The notes: generated from the sequence alone by a model not told the origin. 64,000 nucleotides of DNA from Myxococcales bacterium (GCA_020633295.1 JACKDW010000001.1:310001-374000); one strand, 5' to 3'; shown: positions 34,904-45,607, counted from the stretch's first letter. Numbers and translations are program-made.

Positions 34904-37900
34904 TCAGCGAAGCTCGACGACCTTGATCTTATCGAGGGAGAGCAGCGAGAGCACGTCGATGACGGAGAGCTCGATGTGCCCGGCGCTGACCGAGAGCTCG
35001 CCGGCGGTCGGGTCGATCTCGCGCCAGGTGGTGCCGTCGTGGTAGGCGACCCAGGCGTGCGCGACGAGCTCGCCGCCGCTGGCGACCATGCCCTCGCGCA
35101 GCTCGGCGGGCACGCCGGCGGTGCGCAGGAGCGAGGCCGTGAGCACGGAGTACTCGGTGCAGTCGCCGGCGCCGCGGCGCAGCACGGCGCTCGCGTCGAT
35201 CGCCTTCGGCGTCAGCTCGTAGCGCAGGCGCGACTGGACGAGCGCGACGACCTGCCGCGCGAGCTCGGCGGGCGCGCCGGCGCGCGACCGCATGGGCCTC
35301 ACGAGCGCCTCGAACTCGGCGCCGCCGACGACGATGTTGCCGCCGCCGCGCAGCGTCGGCCCAGGGCGCGCTTCGTCGAGGGGGCGCGCGCGCGGCCGGC
35401 GCGGCCAGCTGAACGGTGGCTCGACGCGCCGCGGCCCGACGACGCGCGCGCGCGTCCGCGGCGAGGGCGTGACCGCGTAGCGCACGAAGCGTTCGGGGTC
35501 GTCGACCTCGAGCACGTAGGTGCGCGGCGCGTCGAGCTGCGCGCGCGGCAGGTCGCGGGGCAGCGGCAGCGCGTTGCGCAGCTCGCCGCTCGAGAGCCAC
35601 TGGCTGATGACCGCGAGCTCGCTGCCCTCGGGCGCGAGCTTGAGCTCGAGGCCGCCGTCGATCTCGACCTTCCCGGTCGCCGGGTCCCAGGCCGCGGCGA
35701 ACGAGCTGGTCTCGACGAGCCGCAGCAGCTGCACGCCGATCTGCCCGACCATGCGCTTGGGGTCACCGGCCGGGAGCGCGTCGGCCATGCCGCCGAGCGC
35801 CTCGGCCGCGCGCGCGCCGTGGACGACGCCCTCGATCGCCTGGCTGGTCGTGCGCGTGACCTTCCCCTGGCCGAAGCGCGCGAGCGTGGCCCGCACGAGC
35901 GCGGGGTCGTTGGCGACGATGAGCGCGTCACCCTGACGCGCCAGCGCGAGCGAGCCGCTGGCCTCGACGACGCCCTCGGCGACGGGCAGGCGGACCCCGG
36001 CCTCGCCGGCGGCGGCGCGCAGCGGGGCGCCGACGCCGGTGACGCCGACCCAGCGCCCCTCCACGTGGGCGTCGTCGCCGGCGTACCAGGCCACCGTGAT
36101 CGCGTCGCGCCCGGTCAGCAGCCACGCGGGCAGGTCGCTGACGCCTGCGGCGCGCGAGGTCGCCGACGTCGACTTCGGCGTCGACTTCGACTTCGACTTC
36201 GACTTGTTCTTCTTCTTCTTCTTCGACTTCTTCGACTTCGCCGCGGGGTCGAGCTCGTCGCGCAGGCTGTCGAGCAGCTCGCGCGTGTCCCGCGAGATCG
36301 TCAGGGAGACCTTGGAGACAGGTGACTCTGGGACCACGTCGGCGAAGGAGGAGGACTGCGACCCCTCGCGGACCTCGGACTTGTCGGTGAAGGAGTAGCG
36401 CACGCGCGCGCCCGCGGCCCCGAGCGCGACCTCGACCGCGACCGCGTTCTCGTCGACGGGGAAGTCGGCGTCGCGCAGCAGCGCCTGCAGGCTCGCGCCC
36501 TCGGCCCAGCTGCCCGCGAGGCGCTTGAAGGCCGGGAACGCGGCGAAGGGCGCGACGCCGTCCTTCGGCGGCGCGAGCACCTCGCGGGCGACGTCGGCGC
36601 CGGAGAACACGAGCAGGCGGTCGCCGGCGAACAGGTAGAGCTCGCGATCGACGACCGCGCGCGCGCCGGTGATGTCGACGAGCGCGTAGTAGTCGAGCGT
36701 CTGCCCCGCGAGCGACCGGCGGGTGCGGACGCGCTCCCGCAGCGTCCGCGGCGGCGGGCCCACGACGTCGTCCTCGGCCTCGTCGTCCTCGTCGTCCTCG
36801 TCCCAGTAGCCGTCGAGGTACAGCCGCAGCAGCGTCGGCGTGAGCACGAGCAGCGCCGGGACGAAGCCGGCGGACGGGCCGACGTTGAGCGGCATCGCGA
36901 GGCCCGCGTCGCCGTCGAAGGCGCGCCGCCCGAGCACCGAGAGCGCGCGCTCGCGATCGGCGACGGTCGCGACGCAGACGAACGAGCTGGCCCCGAGACC
37001 ATCTGGAGACGCGCACTCGATAGGCCGCGCGAGGTCGAGCCCGCCCTCGTCGGTGAGCAGCTCCCAGCCCTGGCTCTTCACGAGCTCGCGCGCGATCGTC
37101 GGCAGCGGGAGCGAGCCGACGGCGGAGCCGAGCTCGACGCGCCCGAGCAGCGCGGTCACGGAGGAGACGAACAGCCCGGGGTTGGCGACGCGCGCGAAGG
37201 TCCAGTCGCTGCCGGGCAGCAGCGCGGCGAGCGGCGCGGTCGCGAGCTGCTGCGCGCTCCGACGCCCGCGCGGCGCGGCCTCGACCTCCGTCGCCTCGGC
37301 GTCGCCGGAGCGGGCGAGCGCGCGGCGGGCCCAGCGGATCGCGCGCGCGTCCTCGTCGTCCTCCTCGGGCTCGCCGAGCGCCTCGGGGTGTCCGCGGTGG
37401 CGACGGACGAGCGCGAGCGCCTTCGCGTGATCCTGGGCGACGCGCTGGAGCGTCTCGCCGCCGAGCGGCGCGGGCGCTGACGGCACGACGGCGTCGTCGC
37501 GCGGCTCGTCGCGCGGCTCGTCGCGCGGCTCGTCGCGCGGCTCGTCGCGCTTCGACTCGCCGGTCTCGGCGCGGGCGGGCGTACGCGGCGCGCGGCGGGG
37601 ACGCGCGAGCGCGGCCAGCAGCGCGCGGTCCTGCGGATCGACCCTCCTCGAGAGCCATATTGCGAGCGCGCGCGCGGCCTCGGGAGACGCGAGGTCGTCG
37701 CCCCGCACCACGCCGTCGAGCACCGCGCGCGCGCGCGCGGCGTTCTCCGGCTGATCGAGGCGCACGGCGAGCAGCCCGAGCGCCGCGTCGCGCGTGGTGC
37801 CTGGCCGTTCCGTCAGGCTGCGCAGCGCGGCGTCGTCGACGACCGCGGCGCGCACGAAGCCGGCCGCGAGCGCGGCGAGGCGCTGGCGCTCATCAGGGCC

Positions 37901-40738
37901 GTTGACGGCGCTCACCCACAGCCGCTGGGCCGCGCTCGGCTCGAGCGCGACGAGCACCTGGGCGAGGCCGTGTTCGGGGAGGTCGCTCTGGCGGCTCAGG
38001 AAGTCGGCGGCCGAGACCGCGGGCGCCGGCTCACCGCGCAGCACGAGCAGGCTCTCCGCGATGACCTGCTGCGGGTGCGCCCGCGCGGCCTGGCGGCCGT
38101 AGTCGTGGATCGACGGCGACTCCGAGAGCAGGCTGACGAGCGCGAGCCGGGCGGCGGCGGGCTCCGTGGGCGCGGCGCACTCGAGCAGCGCGCGACGCTC
38201 TGTGGTCGTCGGCGCGGCCAGGAAGGCGTCGAGCAGCAGGTCCGCGCGCGTCGGCACGGGCAGCGCGCGCTCCCCCGCGCGCGAGAACGCGGAGAGCGGG
38301 CAGCCCGAGGGCGGGGCCTCGCCGCCCTGGACGCGCCGGCGCAGCGCCGCGAGCTCGAGCCGCGCCTGCACGCGATCCTGGTCACTCGGCCATGTCTGCG
38401 GCGGGCTGTTGACGCGCAGCAGCTCGGCCGCCTGGCTGCCCTGGACCAGGTCGAGCGGGCGCAGCCCGTCGCGCAGCGCGTCGAGCAGCCCGAGGTGACG
38501 GGTGAATTGCGCCGCGCGCCCGCCGGCGGTGAGCGTGAAGAGGTTGCCGCCGCTGGGGATCACGAGCAGGTACAGCAGCTGCTCGGGCCCGCTGGCGACC
38601 GCCTCGATCGCGGCGCCGCCGGGGAGCTCGACCGCGCGCGTCCAGTGCACGGTGAGCCCGCTCGCCCGCCACAGCTCGAGCGACGGCTCGATGCACGCGT
38701 CGCCGACGCAGCGCGACGCTCGCGACTCGCGCGCGAACAGGACCTTGTAGCCGTCGACGCTGAGCAGCTCGCGGCCCTTGCCGGGCTCGTAGCGCGCCGG
38801 CAGGAACAGCTCGACCGAGTCGTGCACGCGCGCGTGCCGGCGCCACGAGTCCTGCTCGTGGTGGGCGCCCTCGCGCGCGAGCTGCTCATCGAAGGGCTCC
38901 GGCGACCGGATCCACGCGGGCGTGCGGGCGCGCGCCCCCAGGACGTCCTCGGGCAGCGCGAGCTGATCGATCCACGGGTGCTCCGGGTCGCGGTCACGGG
39001 CCTCGGCGACCGCCTGCTTGACGCGATCGAGCTCGCCGGCGCGGTAGAGCGCCGGCAGCGTCGCGGTCGCCACGAGCATGTTGCCCGGGTAGGCCGCCAG
39101 CAGCGCGCGCCCGCGCGCCCGCGCGCCCTCGTCGAAGTCCTCCGGCGCGAACCAGGTCTGGGCCATGATCTCGACGAGCGTCGAGTCGGGGTAGCGCGCC
39201 CGCAGGGCGAGCATCGGCTCGCGCGCGTCGCCCTCGGAGTGCCGCTCGAGCACCTCGTAGAGCCCCTGCGCGTCGAGTGACCCGCGGGACATGTCGCCGC
39301 GGGCGAGCTCGCTGGCGGGCTCGATCAGTAGCGCGGTGTTCGACGCCTGCTCGAGGGTGACCCGCGCCCGCGTCGACCACACGCCCGCCGGCTCGTCGGC
39401 GCGCGCGTCGGCGGACCAGCGCAGCGCGCTCGCGGCGTAGCGCCGCGCCAGCTCGAGGTCGCCCTGCTGCAGCGCCGTGTAGCCGGCGTCGGCGTGGAGG
39501 CCGGCGATCGTCCGGTGGCGCCCGCGCTGCCACAACGTCGCGCGGCTGAGGGCGCCGTGCGCGGCGAGCTCGTGGCGCTCGCCGTCGCCGGTCATGCTCG
39601 CGTCGCCAGGCAGGTCGAGCGCCCGGGCCGCGAGCATGGCCGCGACCGCGTCGTCGTGGCGATCCCGCTGCGAGAGCCAGGAGGAGCGGTAGTAGTGCCA
39701 CCAGCGGTCGGGCTCGCGGAGCGCGTCTCGACCTGTCTCCTCAAACAGCTCATCGGCGCGCAGGCCCGCCGCCGCGGCCGCGTCGGGCTGCTCGATCACG
39801 AGGTACGCGAGCGTCGAGTCGAGCCCGCGCGCGGGGACCCGCGCCCGCCAGGCGGCGACGCAGGACGGCAGCGCCTCGGCGAACGCCTCGCGCAGCGCCA
39901 GGCGCTCACAGGCGAAGGCGCGCAGCGCGGGGCTCGCGGACGCGTCGGTGAAGCGCGGCTGCGTGACCTCGTCGAGCTGACCGCCCGCCCGCGCGAGCGC
40001 CAGCGCCAGCGCGTCGTCGAGCTGCCCGCGGTCTCGCGCCTCGGCGAGCAGCGGGACCGCCGACATCTCGTCGGCGGCCGGCTCGTGCAGGGGTCGCTCG
40101 CGAGGCGCGAGCGCGAGCGCGCGCGCGTCGGCGCCCCGGCCGAGCACGAACAGCGCCCAGCTCAGCGCGTCGCGATCGCGCCGGGGGTCGGGGTGCGCGT
40201 CGAAGTAGCGCGCGGCGATCCGGGCCCGCTCGAGCGCGGCCGCGTCGTCGCGCGCCTCAACAACCTGCTCGTAAAGCCACGTTGACGCCGCGCTCGCGAC
40301 CTCGGGGATCTCGGCGCCCAGAGCCCCGAGCTCGTGCGCCGCCGCGCCGTCGCCGTCGAGCGCGTCGGCGAGCGTCAGCAGCCCGGCGATGTCCGCGGGC
40401 GGGCGCCGCTCCAGCTCCTGCAGCAGGCGGGCGCTCTCGTAGTCCCCGCGCGCCGCGAGGCCGCGCACGGCGCCGACCAGCGCGGCGGGGGACGGCGACT
40501 CGCCCGCGGCCGCGCGCGCCCGCAAGAGCCCCCCGCCACAGCGGGCGGCTGCCGGGGAGCCGCCGCAGCGCGTCGGCGGCGTAGGCGCGCCGCCTCGTCG
40601 GCCGCGCCCGCGCCCCTCCTGGTCTTTCAGCCACGCGACGACGTGGTGGCGCGCGAGCGAGTCCAGGGCGGCGCGCTCGAGCGAGGCCAGCGCCTCGTCG
40701 CGCGCCGCGACGTCGCCGGCGCGGTGCGCGATGATCAC
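34904..40738 (-). CDS. C-terminal part of the giant protein: TPR-like helices plus transglutaminase-like domain
   Basis: About 1944 codons, although the first 70 carry two compensating frameshifts. Long helical repeat region (TPR-like), a DEPR repeat, a Lys/Ser-rich tract (KSKKSKKKKKNKSKSKS) and, at the very end, a transglutaminase-like domain with Cys in GAGDCTEYSVLTASLL, His in VAHAWVAYHDG and Asp in REIDPTAGE, the Cys-His-Asp triad of the fold. Such proteins act as envelope cysteine peptidases or cross-linkers. Two TGTCY-N4-RGACA-type palindromes (39278-39291, 39734-39747) lie within it. Confidence 0.8.
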   Translation of the reverse strand: MIIAHRAGDVAARDEALASLERAALDSLARHHVVAWLKDQEGRGRGRRGGAPTPPTRCGGSPAAARCGGGLLRARAAAGESPSPAALVGAVRGLAARGDYESARLLQELERRPPADIAGLLTLADALDGDGAAAHELGALGAEIPEVASAASTWLYEQVVEARDDAAALERARIAARYFDAHPDPRRDRDALSWALFVLGRGADARALALAPRERPLHEPAADEMSAVPLLAEARDRGQLDDALALALARAGGQLDEVTQPRFTDASASPALRAFACERLALREAFAEALPSCVAAWRARVPARGLDSTLAYLVIEQPDAAAAAGLRADELFEETGRDALREPDRWWHYYRSSWLSQRDRHDDAVAAMLAARALDLPGDASMTGDGERHELAAHGALSRATLWQRGRHRTIAGLHADAGYTALQQGDLELARRYAASALRWSADARADEPAGVWSTRARVTLEQASNTALLIEPASELARGDMSRGSLDAQGLYEVLERHSEGDAREPMLALRARYPDSTLVEIMAQTWFAPEDFDEGARARGRALLAAYPGNMLVATATLPALYRAGELDRVKQAVAEARDRDPEHPWIDQLALPEDVLGARARTPAWIRSPEPFDEQLAREGAHHEQDSWRRHARVHDSVELFLPARYEPGKGRELLSVDGYKVLFARESRASRCVGDACIEPSLELWRASGLTVHWTRAVELPGGAAIEAVASGPEQLLYLLVIPSGGNLFTLTAGGRAAQFTRHLGLLDALRDGLRPLDLVQGSQAAELLRVNSPPQTWPSDQDRVQARLELAALRRRVQGGEAPPSGCPLSAFSRAGERALPVPTRADLLLDAFLAAPTTTERRALLECAAPTEPAAARLALVSLLSESPSIHDYGRQAARAHPQQVIAESLLVLRGEPAPAVSAADFLSRQSDLPEHGLAQVLVALEPSAAQRLWVSAVNGPDERQRLAALAAGFVRAAVVDDAALRSLTERPGTTRDAALGLLAVRLDQPENAARARAVLDGVVRGDDLASPEAARALAIWLSRRVDPQDRALLAALARPRRAPRTPARAETGESKRDEPRDEPRDEPRDEPRDDAVVPSAPAPLGGETLQRVAQDHAKALALVRRHRGHPEALGEPEEDDEDARAIRWARRALARSGDAEATEVEAAPRGRRSAQQLATAPLAALLPGSDWTFARVANPGLFVSSVTALLGRVELGSAVGSLPLPTIARELVKSQGWELLTDEGGLDLARPIECASPDGLGASSFVCVATVADRERALSVLGRRAFDGDAGLAMPLNVGPSAGFVPALLVLTPTLLRLYLDGYWDEDDEDDEAEDDVVGPPPRTLRERVRTRRSLAGQTLDYYALVDITGARAVVDRELYLFAGDRLLVFSGADVAREVLAPPKDGVAPFAAFPAFKRLAGSWAEGASLQALLRDADFPVDENAVAVEVALGAAGARVRYSFTDKSEVREGSQSSSFADVVPESPVSKVSLTISRDTRELLDSLRDELDPAAKSKKSKKKKKNKSKSKSKSTPKSTSATSRAAGVSDLPAWLLTGRDAITVAWYAGDDAHVEGRWVGVTGVGAPLRAAAGEAGVRLPVAEGVVEASGSLALARQGDALIVANDPALVRATLARFGQGKVTRTTSQAIEGVVHGARAAEALGGMADALPAGDPKRMVGQIGVQLLRLVETSSFAAAWDPATGKVEIDGGLELKLAPEGSELAVISQWLSSGELRNALPLPRDLPRAQLDAPRTYVLEVDDPERFVRYAVTPSPRTRARVVGPRRVEPPFSWPRRPRARPLDEARPGPTLRGGGNIVVGGAEFEALVRPMRSRAGAPAELARQVVALVQSRLRYELTPKAIDASAVLRRGAGDCTEYSVLTASLLRTAGVPAELREGMVASGGELVAHAWVAYHDGTTWREIDPTAGELSVSAGHIELSVIDVLSLLSLDKIKVVELR

Positions 40739-42038
40739 GACGTACGCGAGCAGGTCCGCTGCCGTGCGCGCGGCTTGACGGCGCTCACCAGCGGCCGCAG
40801 CAGCGCGAGCGCGGCCGCGTCGTCGCCCGTCGACGCGCGCTCGAGACCCGCGATCAGCCGGGTCACGCGCGCCGTGCCGCGCCGCGCCGCGCCCTCCTCG
40901 GCGCCCCAGTCGAGCGCGCCCTGGAGGTAGCGGACCCGCCAGCGCTCGTCGCGGAGCAGCTCGTACAGCGCCGGCCCCGACTCAGGCGCCTCGGCGAGGT
41001 CCTGGACCGCGAGCGTCGCCCACAGCCGCGTGTGCGCCGGCAGCACCGGGCCCGCGTCGCGCAGCGCGTCGCGGGCCCCGTCGGCGTCGCCGCGCGCCAG
41101 CGCCGACAGCAGCCGCAGCTCCGCGAACTCGGGCGTGAGCGCCAGGCGGGTGTCGAGCAGCGACGTGAGCACGGCGTCGACCTCGGCGAGCTCCCGCGGC
41201 TGCGCGCGATCGAGGATCGTGAGCCACGAGCCCTGCGCCTCGGGCGAGTCGAGCAGGCGCTCGAGCGCCTCGCGGCGCTCGCTGAAGCTCGCGTCGCCGC
41301 GCGTGTAGTCCCCGAGCGCGCGATGCAGGCCGGCGCACTCGCCCCGCCCGCTGCCGCGCGCCAAACAGTAGGCGAGCGTCCGCTCGGCGGCGGTGTCCGT
41401 CGCGTGCAGACGATCGCGGGCGCGCGCGCGAACGCGTCGCCGCGCGTCATCATCCAGCGCGGTCGCCCAGGCCTGCTCGGCGACCGAGAGCGGCCCGCTG
41501 CTCGAGAGGCCCGCGCTCCCGCGACCGTGCGCCGGATCGCGCTGCCAGTCGACGCCGCGATGGCGCGCGCGCCCAGGCCCAGAGAAGCTGCGGCGGCGCG
41601 CGGCGTCGACCGACGGCTCCAGGCCGCGCCGCGTCGCGGGCTCGGCGACCTCCACGGGTCCCGCGAGGCTCGCCAGGAACGCGCTCCAGTAGACCGAGCG
41701 CGCGCGCTGCCCTCGCGTGGCGAAGCGCGGCCAGGTGCCGTCGGGCGTCTCGCCCAGCCCGAGCCGCGCGAGCCACTCGATCGCGTCGCCGAGCCGGGCC
41801 GACGACGTCGACCGCCAGCCGCGCTCGCGCGCCGCAGCGATCGCCGCCGCCGCGTCGGCGAACAGCGCCGCGCGGACCAGCGCGAGGCCGCGCGCCAGCG
41901 CGACCGCGTCGGCCTCCGGACAGCGCCCGCCCCGCTGCTCCCAGCGCGCGAGCGCCCCGCCGAGCCCGACGAATGATGTCCCTTCGTACAGCTGAACAAG
42001 ATCGCCGAGGAGCCGCTCGTCCGCCGCGCACGCGCCTC

Positions 42039-42082
42039 GTCGACCGGAGTCGACCGGTGTCGACCGAAAGTCGACCGTCGAC
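42039..42082. repeat. five GTCGAC sites with about 10-bp period
   Basis: GTCGAC at 42039, 42049, 42059, 42070 and 42077 inside the giant gene, exactly where its reading frame changes. A 10-bp unit changes frame whenever a copy is gained or lost. Confidence 0.8.
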
Positions 42083-43066
42083 CGCGTCGAGCAGCGCGAC
42101 CGTGACGGCGGCGGCGACGTTCAGCGGATCGCCGCGGACCAGCGTTGAGGCGGCCGCGCGCACGTCGGCGCGCGAGCCCGGCTGCCCGACCGCGTCGTTG
42201 CCCGCGGCCGCGCGCAGCCGCGAGCCCCAGAGCGCCGGCGCTCGTCCGCCCGCGCGACGCAGCGCCCGCGCGTCGACCTGTCTCAAGCGCCTTCGCGCGG
42301 CAAAGGCTGGCGGCGCGCCGCCGTTGTTCGCCGCCACCTCCATCGCCGCCCGCACCCGCGCGCCCCGAGGGCCCCTGAGCGCGTCCCACAGCGCGCGCGC
42401 ATCTCGGCGGACTCGAGATCGATCGCCGAGACCCGACGCAGCGCGCGCTCGATCGCGTCGGCGTGACGCTGCGGCCGCGCGACGTAGCTGGCGCCCGCGA
42501 GCGTGAGGTAGCCGTTGCGCGCCGCGTCGCCGAGCGCGACCGCGAACGCGCTGGCCTCGACGAGCCGGCGGCGGGCCTCGTCGACGCCCGCGCCGTCGAG
42601 CTGCGCGAGCGCCAGCTCGGCGCGCGCGTGATCGAGGTGCTGCCAGGCCGCGTCGGCGGCCGCCTCCTCATCGCCGAGCTCGAGCGCGAGCTCGGCGAGC
42701 GCCCGCGCCCGCGCGCCGCCGCGGGGCTGCTCGAGCACCGCCTCCACGCTGCCCATCGCCACGCGCTCGCTGCGGCGCCCGGCGTCGAGCGGCGACAGCG
42801 TGACCGGGCCCCGATCGGCGCAGGCCCACAGCGACGCCGCGAGGCCCAGCGCCCAGATCCAGCGCGCGCCACGACGTCTCACCGCGACCTCCTCGGCCGC
42901 GCGCTCCCTCGTAGTCCCGGCCCCGGCGCGCGACATGACGCGCGTCGACTTTCGAGGACCGGTACCGCGAAGTCAAGCGACGTCGGGCGCGCCCCCGCGT
43001 CCGCGCGCGTGATCGATGGACGGCTCGTTTCGCGGTACCGTCACGCCCGCCCGCGCCTCCTCGAGC

Positions 43067-45607
43067 ATGCCCGACTCGACGTCACACGCCGCGCTCGCGC
43101 GCGAGCTCGCCGCAGACGCCCAGGAGCTGCGGGCGCGCGTGCTCGCGGCGCTGCGCGTGCCGTGTGAACAGGGACCGACGCCGCTGCGGCGCCTGCGGGA
43201 GGTCGTCGCCGCGCACGACGTCCGGTTCCGCGACGACGCCGACCGGCGCGACCCCGACGACGTGTTCGCCGACGTCTTCGCGCAGTGCTCGACCTGCGCG
43301 CTCGTGGTCGCGCGCTCGCTTCACGGCGACGCCGCGCGCCCGTTCACGCGGCTGCTGGCCGCCAACGCGCTCGCGCGCGCGGGTGGTGAGCTCACCGCGC
43401 TCGCGCGCGCCCTCGTCGTCGACACGCTGCGGCTCGACGCGTCCTCCGAAGCTTCCTCCAACGCGCCCTCCGAAGCTTCCTCCGAAGCTTCCTCCAACGC
43501 GCCCTCCAACAATCCACCCGACGAGCCCACGCGCGCCGTGATCGCGCGCCTCGATCAGCTCGCCTGTCGGCTCGCCGCGCGCCCGCCCGTCGAGCCCGGC
43601 AGCGACCCGCTCGCGCGCCTCTACGAGCCGCTGCTCGCCGCCTATGACGGCGCGCGTCGACGGGCGCGCGGCGTCTATTACACGCCCGACGCGATCGTCG
43701 ACTACATGCTCGAGCTCGCCGACGAGCTGCGGCGCCGCGCGGGCGCGCCGCCCTGCGTGCACGTGCTCGAGCCCGCCGCCGGCACCGGCGCGTTCCTCCG
43801 CGGGCTGCTCCGTCGCCTGCGCGCGCGCGACGACGTCGAGGCCCCGCGCGCCGTCGAGGCCGTCGAGCTGCTCGTCGTCCCCCACGTGCTCTGCCAGCTG
43901 CGCCTGCTCACGCGCGACCGCCCCCGCGACGTCGAGCTCACGCTGCGCCGCGCGGACGCCCTCGAGCTCGAGGACACGAACGACGTCGCGCCGACCTGGA
44001 CGCTGGTGCTCGGCAACCCGCCCTACCGCAACAACAGCGAGCGCACGCTGGCGCAGGTCGCCGCCCGCTTCCCCGCCCTGCTCGCGCGCGCGTCGGCGGC
44101 CGCGACCGCGCAGGCCCGAACGATCCGCGACGACTACGCCTGGTTCTTCGCGCTCGCCGAGGCGCGCACGCGAACAGGCGGCGCCATCTGCCTCATCACC
44201 CCCGACTCCTACCTGCGCAAGCCCAGCTACCGGCTGTTTCGCGAGGACCTGCTCCGGCGCTACCGCGTCGTGCGCCTGACCCGGCTGGGCGCGGGCGTGT
44301 TCCCGGGCGTCGGTCCTCGGATCGGCTTCGCGATCATCGCGCTGCTGCGCCGACCCGCGCCGCTCGACGAGCGCCTCGAGGCGCTCTCCGGCGAGCGCGT
44401 CGAGCTCCTCGACCTCGCGCCGCTGGCCGCGAGCGCGGCGACGGGCGCCCCCGACGACCCGCGCCTGCGGTGGCTGGCCGCCGCCGCCCGCGGTCGCGCG
44501 CCGACGAAGCCGCGCCCCCATCACTTCACGCCCGCGCGCGAGCACAGCTTTCGCCTCGTCCCGCCCGAGCCCGGCGCCGCGCGCCTGCCCCTGCAGCTCG
44601 TCGCCCGCGACGCGACGGTCCGCGCGCCGCTGTTTCGCCGCAAGTGGCCCGGCGTCATCACGGCCTTCGACCGCCTGCTCGCCGCGCGCGAGCGCGACGA
44701 GCTGCGTACGCGGATCGCCCGGCTCGTCGACGTCGCGCGCGCCCGCCCGTCGCGACGGGCCGCCGAGCTCGACGCGCTCGCCGAGTCCTTGGAGCTCGAC
44801 CCGCGCCAGCGCGCGCGCCTCGAGCTGGTGGCCGCGCAGGTCCGCGAGCAGCACCTCGAGCTCGAGCCCGCGCGGCTCAAGCCCGTGTTCGCCGGCTCGA
44901 TCCCGGCGACGCGCGCCTGGGCGCCGCCGCTGAGCCACGCGCGCTGGATCTACTACGAGCCGCGCCTGCGAATCCCGCGAAACACCCACGCGAACAAGGC
45001 GACCGGCTGGGGCTGGATGCAGCAGTGGCGCGACCCCGCGAGCCACGAGGTGTTCCCGAAGCTCATCTTCACGACGTCGAGCAACCCGCGCTACGGCTTC
45101 CGCGCCCACGTCGTCGACGCCGGCTGGTACGCGAAGCTGCACGGCGCGGCGAGCCAGCAGTTTCACTACCTGCACGCGCGCGGCAACCTCGACGAGGCCG
45201 GCCTCGCGCTCTTAGACATGCTTTGTGAGACATGTCCTGAAACCCCGCGCGATCACGCGCTGCTGCACCTCGTCGCCGCGCTCTACAACTCGGCGCACGG
45301 CCGCGCTTACGCGGCCCGCGAGGCCGAGCCGATGCTCCCGCTGCCGCGCCTCGATCACCGCCTCGGCCGCGCGCTCGCGCCCCGCCTCGTCGCCGACGCG
45401 CGCTGGCTCCGTCAGCTCCACGCCGCCGCCCAGCCGCCGGTCGCCGACGCGTTCCCGGAGACGCCGATCGACCTGCTCCGCGAGCGCCTCGGCCCGGCGC
45501 CGCGCGCCCCCGAAGCGCGCGCCCGCTGGCTCGCGCGCGTCGAGGACGCGCGCCTCGCCGCCCAGCGCCGGCTCGACGAGGCGGTCGCGCGGCTGCTCGC
45601 GCCGTGA
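43067..45607 (+). CDS. orphan adenine-specific DNA methyltransferase, type ISP-like
   Basis: 846 residues. After a helical N-terminus and a Ser/Ala/Asn repeat linker come the hallmarks of the type ISP/IIG methylase: LYEPLLAAYDGARRRARGVY then YTPDAIVDYML, SAM motif EPAAGTGAF at 235, catalytic NPPY at 317-320. The C-terminal 450 residues resemble the target-recognition domain, with LLHLVAALYNSAHGRAYA and LPLPRLD as in ISP enzymes. No helicase or nuclease domain and none in the neighbours. ATG 43067 is preceded by TACCGT 25 nt upstream; the ATG at 43016 precedes that hexamer. Codons at 45211-45242 are AT-rich and rare (LDMLCETCPET). Confidence 0.92.
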   Translation: MPDSTSHAALARELAADAQELRARVLAALRVPCEQGPTPLRRLREVVAAHDVRFRDDADRRDPDDVFADVFAQCSTCALVVARSLHGDAARPFTRLLAANALARAGGELTALARALVVDTLRLDASSEASSNAPSEASSEASSNAPSNNPPDEPTRAVIARLDQLACRLAARPPVEPGSDPLARLYEPLLAAYDGARRRARGVYYTPDAIVDYMLELADELRRRAGAPPCVHVLEPAAGTGAFLRGLLRRLRARDDVEAPRAVEAVELLVVPHVLCQLRLLTRDRPRDVELTLRRADALELEDTNDVAPTWTLVLGNPPYRNNSERTLAQVAARFPALLARASAAATAQARTIRDDYAWFFALAEARTRTGGAICLITPDSYLRKPSYRLFREDLLRRYRVVRLTRLGAGVFPGVGPRIGFAIIALLRRPAPLDERLEALSGERVELLDLAPLAASAATGAPDDPRLRWLAAAARGRAPTKPRPHHFTPAREHSFRLVPPEPGAARLPLQLVARDATVRAPLFRRKWPGVITAFDRLLAARERDELRTRIARLVDVARARPSRRAAELDALAESLELDPRQRARLELVAAQVREQHLELEPARLKPVFAGSIPATRAWAPPLSHARWIYYEPRLRIPRNTHANKATGWGWMQQWRDPASHEVFPKLIFTTSSNPRYGFRAHVVDAGWYAKLHGAASQQFHYLHARGNLDEAGLALLDMLCETCPETPRDHALLHLVAALYNSAHGRAYAAREAEPMLPLPRLDHRLGRALAPRLVADARWLRQLHAAAQPPVADAFPETPIDLLRERLGPAPRAPEARARWLARVEDARLAAQRRLDEAVARLLAP
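43441..43508. repeat. in-frame Ser/Glu/Ala/Asn repeat
   Basis: GAAGCTTCCTCC units encode SEASSNAPSEASSEASSNAP in the methyltransferase linker. Confidence 0.7.

Larger units (their letters stand above)
34904..42936 (-). pseudogene. giant TPR/transglutaminase-like lipoprotein gene, broken by frameshifts
   Basis: One protein of about 2670 residues can be followed across several frames. It begins at ATG 42936 with a lipoprotein signal (WALGLAASLWAC), shifts frame near 42400 (in GCGCGCGCG), again near 42040 (in a GTCGAC repeat), again near 40770 (CGCGCGC run), and has two compensating shifts near 40610 and 40545. Each switch restores helical TPR-like sequence, for example RLLGDLVQLYEGTSFVG after 42040 and ADLLAYVVIIAHRAGD after 40770. 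Either the gene has decayed or these are indel errors in GC runs. The longest intact part is listed separately. Confidence 0.75.

Noticed and set aside
43082..45175. 697-codon minus-strand frame
   Set aside because: Antisense to the DNA methyltransferase with intact SAM and NPPY motifs.
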